A stretch of 64,000 nt of DNA from Pseudomonas aylmerensis (GTDB taxonomy: Bacteria > Pseudomonadota > Gammaproteobacteria > Pseudomonadales > Pseudomonadaceae): positions 248,001 through 312,000 of the forward strand of contig NZ_MAUE01000026.1 in NCBI RefSeq assembly GCF_001702265.1, read 5' to 3'. Shown one piece after another: positions 35,197 through 43,561 of the stretch; position 1 is the first letter of the stretch, and each line of letters opens with the position of its first letter. The position numbers and the translations under genes were made by a program. Below the pieces are notes generated by a model, which saw nothing but the letters and a program-made list of their open reading frames with translations, did not search any database and was not told where the DNA came from.

Positions 35197-36581
35197 TGGA
35201 AGTCTTGTTGCATGAAATCATGATGGCCTTCGCCCTCGGGCTGCTCGGCGCGGTGGTGTTCGCAGCCATCGGCCTGGTCTCCGGCACGGATGAGACCACC
35301 ACCCTCGCACCGTTGACCATGCTGGTGGTGCTGCTGGGCGCGCCGCCGGCCGGGGTGTTGACGTTCTTCCTGGCCGGCGCCGTGGCCAAGCACATGACGC
35401 ATGCCGTGCCGACCGCGCTGCTGGGGATTCCCGGCGACACCTCGGCCACGGCCCTGCTGGCGGATGCCAATTACCTGCGCAAACTCGGCGTGCCGCATAT
35501 TGCCCTGCGCAAGATGATCTCCGGTGGCGCGGTGGCGGCGTTGATCGCAGTGCCGTTGTCGGTGCTGTTCGCGGTGCTGCTGGCGCCGTTCGGTGCGGTG
35601 ATCAAGCAGTTCGCGCCGTGGGTGTTCCTGTGCGCGGCGTTCACCATTGCCTATTTCTCTGCCGGGCGTTGGGCCGCCGTGCTGGCGCTGGTGCCGTTTG
35701 TGGTGGTGATCGTCGCGTTGCAGGCGCTGACCGGGCAATACGGGGTCAAGCTGTCGGTGAGTTACTTCCTCGGCATCGCCGTGGCGCCGTTGATTGCCTC
35801 GCTGTTCTCGCTGTTGGCACCGAGTGAGCGCCAGCGCATGCGTCGGGACCACTACCGGGTGTTTTCCCTGGCCCCGGACGTGAAGGGCTGGAGCGGCTAC
35901 TTTCCCAACCCGTTCAAGGTCATCAACCCGCGCCAGGTGCGCGTCACGGCCATGGCTGCCAGCGTTTCCAGCGCCACCTTCGTGTTCAGCCCGGTGGCGA
36001 TGACGGTGATCATGGGCGAAGTGATCGGCTCGCGGATCAAGCAGGCCTATGACCGCCTGACCACGGTGATCACCGCGCGTAACGGCGTCACCGAGTCGAC
36101 CTACATCGCCGAAACCCTGATCCCGCTGATGGCCTTCGGGCTGCCGCTGAGTCCGGTGGCCGCCGGCCCGGCCGCGCCGCTGTTCAACGCGCCGCCGCGC
36201 TTCTTCGTCGACAACGCCACCGGCGAGATCAACAACCTGCACAACCTGCTCAACACCTGGGAATTCCTCGGCTACGGCATGCTCGCGGTGATCGTGGCGA
36301 TCCTGGTCGCGTACCCCTTCACGATGAACTTTGCCCACGGCGCCGCCGCCTTTGTGGTGCGCAAGATCAGCCATGAAGCGGTGATCGCGACCTTTATCGG
36401 CCTGGTGCTGGTGATCGGTATCTGGGAAGGCGGGCTGCTGGGGTTGATGGTGATTGTCACCGTGGGTCTGCTCGGCGGCTTCCTCGCACGCTTCCTGGGT
36501 TTCAACATCGGTGTGCAGTTCATGGGCTATTACACCGCCGTGCTGACGGTGCCGGCGATCATTGCGTTGACCGGCAACTAA
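35196..36581 (+). CDS. TctA-family-like permease, probable mevalonate or C6-acid importer
   Basis: A 461-residue polytopic membrane protein. It contains both TctA-type repeat signatures: TALLGIPGDTSATALLAD with KLGVPHIALRKM after it (about residues 68-110), and LIPLMAFGLPLSPVAAGP in the second half (about 308-325). Many other hydrophobic helices run to the C-terminus. Canonical tripartite systems also need a periplasmic TctC protein, which is absent here. The place in the operon after mevalonate catabolic genes and before a porin suggests uptake of mevalonate or a related hydroxy acid. ATG 35196 is preferred; GTG 35193 is the alternative. Confidence 0.8.
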   Translation: MEVLLHEIMMAFALGLLGAVVFAAIGLVSGTDETTTLAPLTMLVVLLGAPPAGVLTFFLAGAVAKHMTHAVPTALLGIPGDTSATALLADANYLRKLGVPHIALRKMISGGAVAALIAVPLSVLFAVLLAPFGAVIKQFAPWVFLCAAFTIAYFSAGRWAAVLALVPFVVVIVALQALTGQYGVKLSVSYFLGIAVAPLIASLFSLLAPSERQRMRRDHYRVFSLAPDVKGWSGYFPNPFKVINPRQVRVTAMAASVSSATFVFSPVAMTVIMGEVIGSRIKQAYDRLTTVITARNGVTESTYIAETLIPLMAFGLPLSPVAAGPAAPLFNAPPRFFVDNATGEINNLHNLLNTWEFLGYGMLAVIVAILVAYPFTMNFAHGAAAFVVRKISHEAVIATFIGLVLVIGIWEGGLLGLMVIVTVGLLGGFLARFLGFNIGVQFMGYYTAVLTVPAIIALTGN

Positions 36582-36612
36582 ACCGCTCCACCTCACCTTA
36601 TCTCTCAAGCCA

Positions 36613-36652
36613 GCAGATACCCGTTATCTGCGAGGGGAGGCGTTCGCCTCCC
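36613..36652 (+). promoter_or_regulatory. Two perfect hairpins directly before the porin ribosome site
   Basis: GCAGATA/TATCTGC at 36613-36631 and GGGAGGCG/CGCCTCCC at 36635-36652 precede AAAAGGA and the ATG at 36670. They may be an intra-operon attenuator, a processing site, or a 5' stabiliser of the porin mRNA. Confidence 0.5.
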
Positions 36653-36669
36653 GAAAAGGAATAATAACA

Positions 36670-37914
36670 ATGAAGATCCTTTTACGTGCCAACCCTGTGG
36701 TGCTCACCTGCCTGGTCTTCACGGCCGGCAGCAGCTACGCCGACGGCTTTATCGACGACAGCAAGGCCTCGCTGAACCTGCGCAATTTTTACCTCAACCG
36801 CAACTTCGTCAACGGCAACTACCCGCAGGCCAAGGCCGAGGAGTGGACCCAGAGCTTTATCCTCGATGCGCGCTCGGGATACACCGCCGGCGTGGTCGGC
36901 TTGGGTGTCGACGTGCTGGGCCTGTACTCGGTAAAGCTCGACGGCGGCAAGGGCACGGCCAATACCCAGCTGTTGCCGGTGCACGATGACGGGCGGCCGG
37001 CGGATGATTTCGGACGGCTCGGCGTGGCGCTCAAGGCCAAGCTGTCGAACACCGAACTCAAGGCCGGTGAGTGGGCGCCGGCCTTGCCGGTGCTGCGGTC
37101 CGACGACGGTCGTTCGCTGACCCAGACCTTCCGTGGCGCGCAACTGACATCCAGGGAGATCAGCGGCCTGAGCCTGTACGGCGGCCAGTTTCGCGCCAAC
37201 AGCCCGCGCAACGACGCGAGCATGGACGACATGTTCATGGCCGGGCGCCCCGATGCCACCTCCGACCGCTTCAACTTCGGCGGTGCCGAATACCAGTTCA
37301 ACGACAAGAAAACCCAGCTCGGCGTGTGGTACTCGGAACTGGCGGACATCTACCAGCAGCGCTACTTCAACCTGACCCACAGCCAACCGGTGGGCAGCTG
37401 GGTACTGGGCGCCAACCTCGGCTATTTCTCCGGTGAAGAAAACGCCAAGGCCCTGGCCGGCAACCTGGACAACCGCGCGATGTCGGCGATGCTCTCGGCG
37501 CGTACTGGCGCGCACACCTTTTACCTGGGCGCCCAGCGCATGTCCGGCGACAACGGCTGGATGCGCGTCAACGGCACGGCCGGCACCAGCCTGGCCAACG
37601 ACAGCTACAACTCCAGCTACGACGCGGCCAAGGAGCGCTCGTGGCAGGTACGCTACGACTATGATTTCGCCGCCCAGGGCCTGCCGGGCCTGACCTTGAT
37701 GACCCGCTATATCCGTGGCGACAACGCGCATGTCGGCGCGATCACCGATGGCAAGGAATGGGGGCGCGAGTCCGAACTGGCCTATGTGGTGCAGAGCGGG
37801 CCGGCTCGCAACCTCAACGTGCGCTGGCGCAATTCGACCCTGCGCCGGGACTTCAGCACCAATGAGTTCGATGAGAACCGGTTGATCATCAGCTACCCGC
37901 TTTCGTTGCTTTAG
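36670..37914 (+). CDS. OprD-family outer-membrane porin of the mevalonate cluster
   Basis: A 414-residue porin. The signal peptide ends after SSYA, giving mature DGFIDDSKASLNLRNFYLNRN, the OprD-family start. The barrel ends YPLSLL, with terminal hydrophobic residues. It is clearly related to the other OprD gene in this window (same EEW-S/G-FIL and GVDVLG/VGMLG landmarks). Position at the end of the mevalonate operon suggests outer-membrane passage of the same acid. Confidence 0.93.
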   Translation: MKILLRANPVVLTCLVFTAGSSYADGFIDDSKASLNLRNFYLNRNFVNGNYPQAKAEEWTQSFILDARSGYTAGVVGLGVDVLGLYSVKLDGGKGTANTQLLPVHDDGRPADDFGRLGVALKAKLSNTELKAGEWAPALPVLRSDDGRSLTQTFRGAQLTSREISGLSLYGGQFRANSPRNDASMDDMFMAGRPDATSDRFNFGGAEYQFNDKKTQLGVWYSELADIYQQRYFNLTHSQPVGSWVLGANLGYFSGEENAKALAGNLDNRAMSAMLSARTGAHTFYLGAQRMSGDNGWMRVNGTAGTSLANDSYNSSYDAAKERSWQVRYDYDFAAQGLPGLTLMTRYIRGDNAHVGAITDGKEWGRESELAYVVQSGPARNLNVRWRNSTLRRDFSTNEFDENRLIISYPLSLL

Positions 37915-37925
37915 GCCACTGATCG

Positions 37926-37951
37926 GCAGGCACGCCGCCCGGCGTGCCTGC
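37926..37951. terminator. Strong hairpin between convergent porin and SMEK-domain genes
   Basis: GCAGGCACGCC, loop GCCC, GGCGTGCCTGC: an 11-bp perfect stem without a T-run, placed between two convergent stops. Confidence 0.6.
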
Positions 37952-37983
37952 AGATACCTGCCCCAGACAATCCGAGCCCGGTG

Positions 37984-39588
37984 CTAACTGTCTGCGCGCG
38001 CCGGATCGACGCGGATATCGAGGAAGACGAAGCGCTTTTTCGGGTCCGCAGCGGCCATCTCCAGTTGCTCATCGATCAGTTCGCGCGCCTTGTCTACCGA
38101 CAGTTCATGCTCGTTGCCCAGGGCGTCGGCGCAGCGCAAGGGCACGTGGCAGATCTGTGCGATGTCACACGCCGCATAGCCGTCGACACGCTTCGCGCCG
38201 GGTGCCGGGGCCGCGAGGGCACTCCAGGCGGCTTGGGTATCGACATATTCCTGCAGCACGCGAAATCGGTGCTGGCGCTGTTGCAGGCGCTGGAATCCAT
38301 GCAGCACGGTGGGCAGATACTCATCGTTGAACGCTGTGGTCAGGTCCGGTCGGCCGGGGAACTGCCAGCGGCCATCGAAACGGATCCAGTCGCGCTCGTC
38401 CAGCGGTCGCCCGCGTCGGTTTGGCACCAGCTCGGCCAATAGCGTACCGGTGCAACTGGCGAGGATGTCGTTGCGCGGCCACTGCTCCCACTCGACGCTG
38501 AAATGGCCCAAGCCCTGGCGCGCAAAGTCGCGAATGGCGGTGGCCAGAAAGAACGCGGCCTGACGGTGATGCAGCACATTCCAAGGCTGTACCCCTAAAT
38601 GCGCATAGACATCGCCGTAGGGTCCGTGCGCTTTGTAGAACACCAGCAAGGGCACCTCCCATTCCCCCGGCGACGTTTCGTGGAAGCAGTCGAAGGGGGT
38701 GTCGATGTCGTCGGCAATCACGATATGGAAGTGCGCGCTGCGGTAGCGTTCGGCGATCGTTGCCAGCAGCCCCATGACATCGCCCGAGGTGCGCCAGGGT
38801 GAGCTGTCGTAATAATCGCCCGTGCGCTCGTCGGCGCCGTCCAGCCAGCTCGGCGGCACATTGAATTGCTCGGCGATGGTCGCGCAATTGGCCGGTGTCA
38901 GCCAGGGTTGCAGGGCATCGGGAGTGGTCAGGCGGGGCGGCGCGACCCAGGGGGCAATGTCGAGCAGCTCATTGAACGCCGGTCCTCGCACCCCGTGAGC
39001 CAGGAGCACCTGCAGGACACGGTCGGCATTTTTGTTGAAACTGCCCAGCAGGCTCAGCGCGCGGTGGCCCATTTCTTTTTCGAGTCGCTGTATGGCTTTG
39101 TCTATGTGCGCCTGACTGTTGTGCCTGGCCATGTCAAACAACCCCCCCAGATCGAGAATGTCGGTCTTGGGGTCGAAGCAGATGCCGGCAGCATGAGCGT
39201 GTTGAGCGATCGAAGCCGCCCGGTAGTTTTTCTGCCGGCCACAGACCATCACGAGGTAGAGCTTTTGAAGCGTGGCGGGCAGGGACGGGACGTGGTCGAG
39301 GGTTTCTTTGACTTTGCGCGGAGTGCGCGTCACGGTGACTTGCACCCCCACAGTGCCATCGTCGGACAACAGGTCTATGCCAGGGTGGTTGGGGTAGTCC
39401 TTGTTCAGATCGATGAAGCCGCCCATGCCGCACAAGTGCGACATCAGCTCAGCGATCACCGATTCGGCCAGCCGGACGGTGTCCAGGAGGTGGGCATTTT
39501 TTTTCATCTCGACGTAGTGCTTGAACACCACCAGCATCAGGGCCAGTTGATCAAGTTGTGCATTGCGAGAAACCAGTGTGTCGTTCAT
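37984..39588 (-). CDS. SMEK-type nuclease-like domain protein, function unknown
   Basis: A 534-residue soluble protein. Residues about 40-125 have the layout I know from SMEK domains: helix with Glu42/Glu47, then GFIDLNKDYPNHPGIDLL with Asp72, then strand VGVQVTVTRTPRKVKETL with Gln83, then LYLVMVCGRQKNYRA. This resembles a PD-(D/E)xK nuclease core (acid, D, Q-x-T). Residues 233-252 (NCATIAEQFNVPPSWLDG) look like a helix-turn-helix. The C-terminal 270 residues are unknown to me. It has no pathway partner; the divergent neighbour is a GIY-YIG-like gene. Defence or stress nuclease is inference; the SMEK identification itself needs a profile search. Confidence 0.65.
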   Translation of the reverse strand: MNDTLVSRNAQLDQLALMLVVFKHYVEMKKNAHLLDTVRLAESVIAELMSHLCGMGGFIDLNKDYPNHPGIDLLSDDGTVGVQVTVTRTPRKVKETLDHVPSLPATLQKLYLVMVCGRQKNYRAASIAQHAHAAGICFDPKTDILDLGGLFDMARHNSQAHIDKAIQRLEKEMGHRALSLLGSFNKNADRVLQVLLAHGVRGPAFNELLDIAPWVAPPRLTTPDALQPWLTPANCATIAEQFNVPPSWLDGADERTGDYYDSSPWRTSGDVMGLLATIAERYRSAHFHIVIADDIDTPFDCFHETSPGEWEVPLLVFYKAHGPYGDVYAHLGVQPWNVLHHRQAAFFLATAIRDFARQGLGHFSVEWEQWPRNDILASCTGTLLAELVPNRRGRPLDERDWIRFDGRWQFPGRPDLTTAFNDEYLPTVLHGFQRLQQRQHRFRVLQEYVDTQAAWSALAAPAPGAKRVDGYAACDIAQICHVPLRCADALGNEHELSVDKARELIDEQLEMAAADPKKRFVFLDIRVDPARADS

Positions 39589-39766
39589 GGCGGGCCGTGC
39601 TGCTGCAAGTGGAACGTGGAGTGTGCCAGCAGTGGTGGCTCAGGGCCATGATCTCGGTTATTGTCCCGCCTTCGTCTGGCGGCCACGGGCACTGCGCGGG
39701 GTGCGCCAGGAAAGAGATGGACGGTATTGGCCGGTGCCCGGAGAGGACGGCCCGATAGGAGATCAG

Positions 39767-40267
39767 ATGATTGGCGAGACGTTTACAGCTTCCTGGCCGG
39801 ATTATTTCGACGTCAATGTCGACATTGCCTGGACACCTCCCGCGCCCCACGACCTGCTGTTTTCCAACGGCATCCCGGAAAATGACTACGCCTATTTCTA
39901 TGCCATCGTCGCGAGGGTCGACCGAGAGTGGTGGCCTTACTACATCGGGATGACCTACAAGCAAACTGCCGCCGTGCGTCATCGGCAGGCCGACCACGTG
40001 CAGCGCCTGGCCAGGCTGCGCGCCAACCATCCAGGCGTCACGTTCAGCCTGTGCCTGGGTGTGCCGACTTTTCAGGTGGGCCGGGATGACCCGGGCACCA
40101 TCCGAGATATCGAAAGCTTGCTGATCTATGCGAATTGGCACGAGGACATGGTTAATGATTCCGGCATCAACAACTGTCGACCAGGCCGGCAGATCTACGT
40201 GCACAACTCAGGGTGGACCGACCACCTGTACAAGGAAGTTTCCTGCGGCGTGTTCTATCGAAGGTGA
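39767..40267 (+). CDS. GIY-YIG-like nuclease-fold protein
   Basis: A 166-residue protein. FYAIVAR (residues 44-50) and PYYIGMTYKQ (57-66) can be read as the first two strands of a GIY-YIG domain. Further candidate catalytic residues follow in the proper order: Arg71, His77 in RHRQADH, Glu116 in RDIESLLIYAN, and Asn136/137 near the C-terminus. ATG 39767 with AGGAG just upstream is preferred; the frame is open back to 39563. It is divergent from the SMEK-type gene, 178 bp apart. Related stand-alone domains occur in restriction, homing and repair enzymes. The biological role is unknown. Confidence 0.6.
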   Translation: MIGETFTASWPDYFDVNVDIAWTPPAPHDLLFSNGIPENDYAYFYAIVARVDREWWPYYIGMTYKQTAAVRHRQADHVQRLARLRANHPGVTFSLCLGVPTFQVGRDDPGTIRDIESLLIYANWHEDMVNDSGINNCRPGRQIYVHNSGWTDHLYKEVSCGVFYRR

Positions 40268-40271
40268 TCCC

Positions 40272-40583
40272 TCACGGTCGCTGCGGCTTCACCGACGTAC
40301 CGAAGGTGTTGCCCATGCGCACGCTGGTCGCCGCCGGAGTGGCCAGGCCGACCTTGTTCGGCTGGCGCCGCTCTACCGGGATGTTCTGCGCCTCGCGATT
40401 CTTCTGCGCGGCCTTGGTTGCATTCGTCTCGCTGCCCATCTGCTGGCTCAGGCACCCGTAGTCCGGCGCCTTGTAGCCATCCACCGCGACTTCGGCGCAG
40501 CCACCCAGGGCATTGTCGGCCTGGGCGAGCAAGGGCAGGGCGGCGCACAGCAACAGGCTGGCGAGGGTCGGTAAATGCTTCAT
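40272..40583 (-). CDS. Small exported protein, function unknown
   Basis: A 103-residue protein with a signal peptide MKHLPTLASLLLCAALPLLAQA before DNALGGCAEVAVDG. The mature part has two cysteines (GGC and YGC) that could form a disulphide, and a Gln/Asn/Lys-rich second half. AGGAGG precedes ATG 40583. Only four bases separate its stop from that of the GIY-YIG-like gene, so the two are convergent. No family recognised. Confidence 0.7.
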   Translation of the reverse strand: MKHLPTLASLLLCAALPLLAQADNALGGCAEVAVDGYKAPDYGCLSQQMGSETNATKAAQKNREAQNIPVERRQPNKVGLATPAATSVRMGNTFGTSVKPQRP

Positions 40584-40650
40584 CAGGCCTCCTGGCGGGC
40601 CCGGGGTGTGGGCCGTTGTACCTGGCAAGTCTAGTGCAGCGGGCCTCTCG

Positions 40651-40680
40651 TCACCGTGATGTTTTTTTTGCTATCACCGT
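40651..40680. promoter_or_regulatory. Direct repeat upstream of vreA-like gene
   Basis: TCACCGT occurs at 40651-40657 and 40674-40680, flanking a run of eight T residues, 56 bases before the vreA start. It could be an activator site. The second copy lies in CTATCACCGTAACATCA, which is only weakly like a Pho box. Confidence 0.35.
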
Positions 40681-40735
40681 AACATCAGGTTCATAAACTG
40701 GCCTCAGGATGACGGTTTTCTAGGGCGCGTCGGCC

Positions 40736-41443
40736 GTGCAGCGATGCAGAGCAGGGGGTGAACAGGGAGCCTGGAGGCGCGCCGGATGCGTCCTGGTCTT
40801 GCTGTTGCTGCTGGCGGGAGGCGGCGCGGCGCGGGCCGAGACACCGCCGCTGGCGCTGAACCTGCCGGCACAAGACCTCGAGCACGCCCTGCAAGCCTAC
40901 AGCCGCGCCACGGGCATGGCGGTGCTGGTCGACCGCGAGTTGACCCGAGGCCGGCGTTCCATCGGCGTGCGCGGGCGCTTCACGGCGCCTGAGGCGCTGG
41001 CGATGTTGCTGACAGGGAGCGGGCTGATGGCGCGTTACGCACGCAGCGATGCGTTTACCTTGCAGGTGCCGCAGGTCAGCCAGCCGCCGGCAGCGCGTGG
41101 CGCGGCGGCCCGTCAGGCGGCGCGCATCAACAGCAGTTATGCCACCGCCGTGCAGCAGGCCATCGAAGCCAGCCTGTGCCGGTCGCCGGTGACCCGTCCC
41201 GGCAGTTTTCGCGCGCTGGTGCAGGTCTGGGTCAATCCTGACGGGGTCATCGAACACAGCCGGCTGGTCAGCTCCACCGGCGATGAACAACGCGATGAAG
41301 CACTGGTCCGCAGCCTGGGCACGGCGCGGGTGGAACGCCCGGCGCCAAGCTCGCTGCGCCAGCCGGTGACTTTACTTTTGATGCCCGACACAACAGGAAT
41401 GCGCATGGAATGCACAGCAGTCAAAGGAGCCTCGGGCGGATGA
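40736..41443 (+). CDS. vreA: VreA-like signalling protein (STN domain plus TonB-type C-terminus)
   Basis: A 235-residue exported protein. A hydrophobic segment CVLVLLLLLAGGGAARA ends a signal peptide. Next is a secretin/TonB short N-terminal (STN) domain (LPAQDLEHALQAYSRATGMAVLVD to LLTGSGLMARY, in pieces, residues about 40-95). The C-terminal domain resembles the TonB C-terminus (VQVWVNPDGVIEHSRLVSSTGDEQRDEAL, in pieces). This odd pairing is that of P. aeruginosa VreA (PA0674), which signals to the anti-sigma factor VreR. Start GTG 40736 is the only early choice and is uncertain. The stop overlaps the sigma-factor start (ATGA). Confidence 0.85.
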   Translation: MQRCRAGGEQGAWRRAGCVLVLLLLLAGGGAARAETPPLALNLPAQDLEHALQAYSRATGMAVLVDRELTRGRRSIGVRGRFTAPEALAMLLTGSGLMARYARSDAFTLQVPQVSQPPAARGAAARQAARINSSYATAVQQAIEASLCRSPVTRPGSFRALVQVWVNPDGVIEHSRLVSSTGDEQRDEALVRSLGTARVERPAPSSLRQPVTLLLMPDTTGMRMECTAVKGASGG

Positions 41444-41985
41444 AAAATACCGGGCACAGCACGATGGTCAGCTTGTTCCTGGCCTCCTACGAAGACTTCA
41501 AGGTGCGTTTGCGCAAGCGCCTGGGGTCGGAGGACCTGGCCAATGACGTGCTGCACGAAACCTATCTGCGGGTCGACCGCATGGACGTGCCGCCGAACCT
41601 GCAACAACCCAACGCCTACCTCTACCGCATGGCCTTGAACATCGCCGCCGACCGCCGCCAGGCCGATGCGCGCCTGCTCACCGGCAGTGAAGTGGAAGAG
41701 CTGCTGCAAAGCGCCGACGAAGCCCAGGACCCCTCGCGCGTGGTCGGCGGCCAGAAAGAAATCCAGTCCCTGGTCAAGGCGCTCTACGAGCTGCCGGCGC
41801 GCCGCCGCAAGATCCTCATCGCCGCGCGCCTGGAAGAGGCGCCGCACCTGGAAATCTCCCAGCGTTTCGGCATTTCTACGCGCATGGTCGAGAAGGAAAT
41901 CAAGGCCGCCCTCGGCCACTGCGCCAAGCGCCTGGAAAGAAAAGTGATCCAGCGGTTCGGTCCCGGGGCCGGAAAACCGTCTTAG
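41440..41985 (+). CDS. vreI: ECF sigma factor (VreI, FecI-like)
   Basis: A 181-residue ECF sigma factor of the iron-starvation (FecI) group. Region 2 reads FLASYEDFKVRLRKRLGSEDLANDVLHETYLRV (in pieces) through NAYLYRMALNIAADRRQ. Region 4 is the helix-turn-helix LEISQRFGISTRMVEKEIKAAL. AAAGGAGCC precedes ATG 41440, which overlaps the vreA stop. In P. aeruginosa, VreI directs transcription of hxc and pdt genes under phosphate limitation; the same targets follow here. Confidence 0.9.
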   Translation: MKNTGHSTMVSLFLASYEDFKVRLRKRLGSEDLANDVLHETYLRVDRMDVPPNLQQPNAYLYRMALNIAADRRQADARLLTGSEVEELLQSADEAQDPSRVVGGQKEIQSLVKALYELPARRRKILIAARLEEAPHLEISQRFGISTRMVEKEIKAALGHCAKRLERKVIQRFGPGAGKPS

Positions 41986-42022
41986 TGTCGAGTCCCTGAT
42001 AAATCCGTGAGTATGTGCGCGC

Positions 42023-42949
42023 TTGAATATTTTTAGCCTCTCCACCGCCCGGGAAACCGCCGCCAGCCCCCTGCACGATGAAGCCCGCGACTGGCTGGTC
42101 CTGCTGACCTCGGGCCGTGCCACCGTGGCCGACGCCAAGGCGCTCAAGGCGTGGTGCGCGCAAAGCCCCGAGCACGCCCAGGCGTTCGAGCAGGCCAAGG
42201 TGGTATGGCAGCAACTGGCCCCGGCCGCCGCGCAAGTGGCGCAGCCGCGTCATTTCGGCCGGCGCGCTTTCCTCGGCGGCGCGATAGCCGCATCGGCAGC
42301 CGTGGTCATGGTGCATGTCGGCTCGCCCGGCGGCTTCGCTGGCCTGACGGCGGACTACCGCACCGAGGTCGGCGAGCAGCGACAAGTGCTGTTGAGCGAC
42401 GGCATCAGCCTGGAACTCAACACCCAGACGCGCATCAGCCGAGTGGGGCAGGGCATCGAACTGCTCGAAGGCGAAGTCGAAGTGCTCGCCCATGCCGCGC
42501 AGCCGCTCCAGGTCCTGGCCGGCGCAGGCGCGGTGAGTGCGGCACAGGCACGCTTCAACCTGCGCAACACCGATCAGACCGTCTGCGTGACCTGTATCGA
42601 AGGCTGGCTCTCGGTGGACGTCGCCGGCCGCAGCGTGCGCCTGGAAGGTGGACGGCAACTCACCTACAGCGCCGCCGGCATGGGCGAACCCGTGGTGGTG
42701 GATACCCAGGCGGTGGTGGCCTGGCGCGAACAGGTGCTGGTGTTCAACAACGCCACACTGGCGACGGTGGTGGACGAGATCAACCGCTACCGCCCCGGCA
42801 TGCTGGTGCTGCTCAACAAGCAACTCGGCCAACGCCGCGTGCAGGCACGGTTCAGCCTGCAGCAGTTGGCGGGGGTGGCGTTGTTGATTCGGGATGCGTA
42901 TGGGGCCAAGTGCACGGAGTTGCCGGGTGGGGTGGTGTTGTTGAGTTAA
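42023..42949 (+). CDS. vreR: FecR-family anti-sigma / signal transducer (VreR)
   Basis: A 308-residue FecR-type protein. It has a cytoplasmic N-terminal anti-sigma domain (EARDWLVLLTSGRATVADAKALKAWCAQSPEH, in pieces), a transmembrane helix near residues 80-96 (FLGGAIAASAAVVMVHV), the FecR core with TDYR/ADYRTEVGEQRQVLLSDG, and a C-terminal STN-like part (FNNATLATVVDEINRYRPGM). It should hold the sigma factor inactive until VreA signals. The only in-frame start is TTG 42023, because a stop lies at 42008. Its stop abuts that of the convergent hxcW gene. Confidence 0.88.
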   Translation: MNIFSLSTARETAASPLHDEARDWLVLLTSGRATVADAKALKAWCAQSPEHAQAFEQAKVVWQQLAPAAAQVAQPRHFGRRAFLGGAIAASAAVVMVHVGSPGGFAGLTADYRTEVGEQRQVLLSDGISLELNTQTRISRVGQGIELLEGEVEVLAHAAQPLQVLAGAGAVSAAQARFNLRNTDQTVCVTCIEGWLSVDVAGRSVRLEGGRQLTYSAAGMGEPVVVDTQAVVAWREQVLVFNNATLATVVDEINRYRPGMLVLLNKQLGQRRVQARFSLQQLAGVALLIRDAYGAKCTELPGGVVLLS

Positions 42950-43561
42950 TCACTTCAACGGCCCCACCACCTGCCGATAGCGCTCCGCACCTTGGGGCGT
43001 CTCCCGGACCAGACTGATCTCCAGCCCCAACGGATCCTCACGCCGATTCCCGCTCAGCTGCCGCCAGCCCTTATCCGCCTCCCACACGCGCACCTGCAGA
43101 TCACTGACCCCTGTCAGCACCACCACCGCGTCCTTCGCCGCCGGCAACGGATAGCGGTCCCGTGCAGGCGCCGCAGCGCGATACAAACGGTCGCCCTTGA
43201 GCCACCAACGTACCCGTTGCAGGCCATCCCCGGCGACGGGGGCGCTGCGAATGATGTCCAGCCGAAAGCCTTTGCTGTCGGAACTGCGCACTGTCACGGC
43301 CGCCAGTCCATCAACCTTTTCTTCGTTGTTCCTGGAGGGATCCAGGGTGTTCAGTTCGACGCTGGCGCGCAGGCTGATGTCGCGTTGCATCTGGTTCAGT
43401 GCGCGCAGCAGCACTTCGGTCTGTTCGCTGCTGGCCTGCAGGTGCTGGTCGGCGCGGGTGACGCTGTCCAGCCCGCGCCAGGCGATGACGCTGACCAGCG
43501 CCATGAGCATGATCGCGACCATTACTTCGATCAGGGTGAAGCCCTGTTGGGAGGTGTTCAT
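42950..43561 (-). CDS. hxcW: Type II secretion minor pseudopilin GspJ (HxcW)
   Basis: A 203-residue minor pseudopilin. After MNTSQQ the prepilin peptidase site G-FTLIEVMVAIMLMAL has Glu at +5 and a hydrophobic helix. The length and the region around RVRWWLKGDRLYRAA are GspJ-like. ATG 43561 overlaps the hxcU stop by 4 bases (ATGA). It would cap the pseudopilus together with the I and K subunits. First gene of the hxc block, in the same order and orientation as in P. aeruginosa. Confidence 0.92.
   Translation of the reverse strand: MNTSQQGFTLIEVMVAIMLMALVSVIAWRGLDSVTRADQHLQASSEQTEVLLRALNQMQRDISLRASVELNTLDPSRNNEEKVDGLAAVTVRSSDSKGFRLDIIRSAPVAGDGLQRVRWWLKGDRLYRAAAPARDRYPLPAAKDAVVVLTGVSDLQVRVWEADKGWRQLSGNRREDPLGLEISLVRETPQGAERYRQVVGPLK

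Noticed and set aside
37984..40583. Prophage or integrative element around the SMEK/GIY-YIG genes
   Set aside because: No integrase, no tRNA target, no flanking direct repeats and no clear GC change were seen; only gene content suggests accessory DNA.
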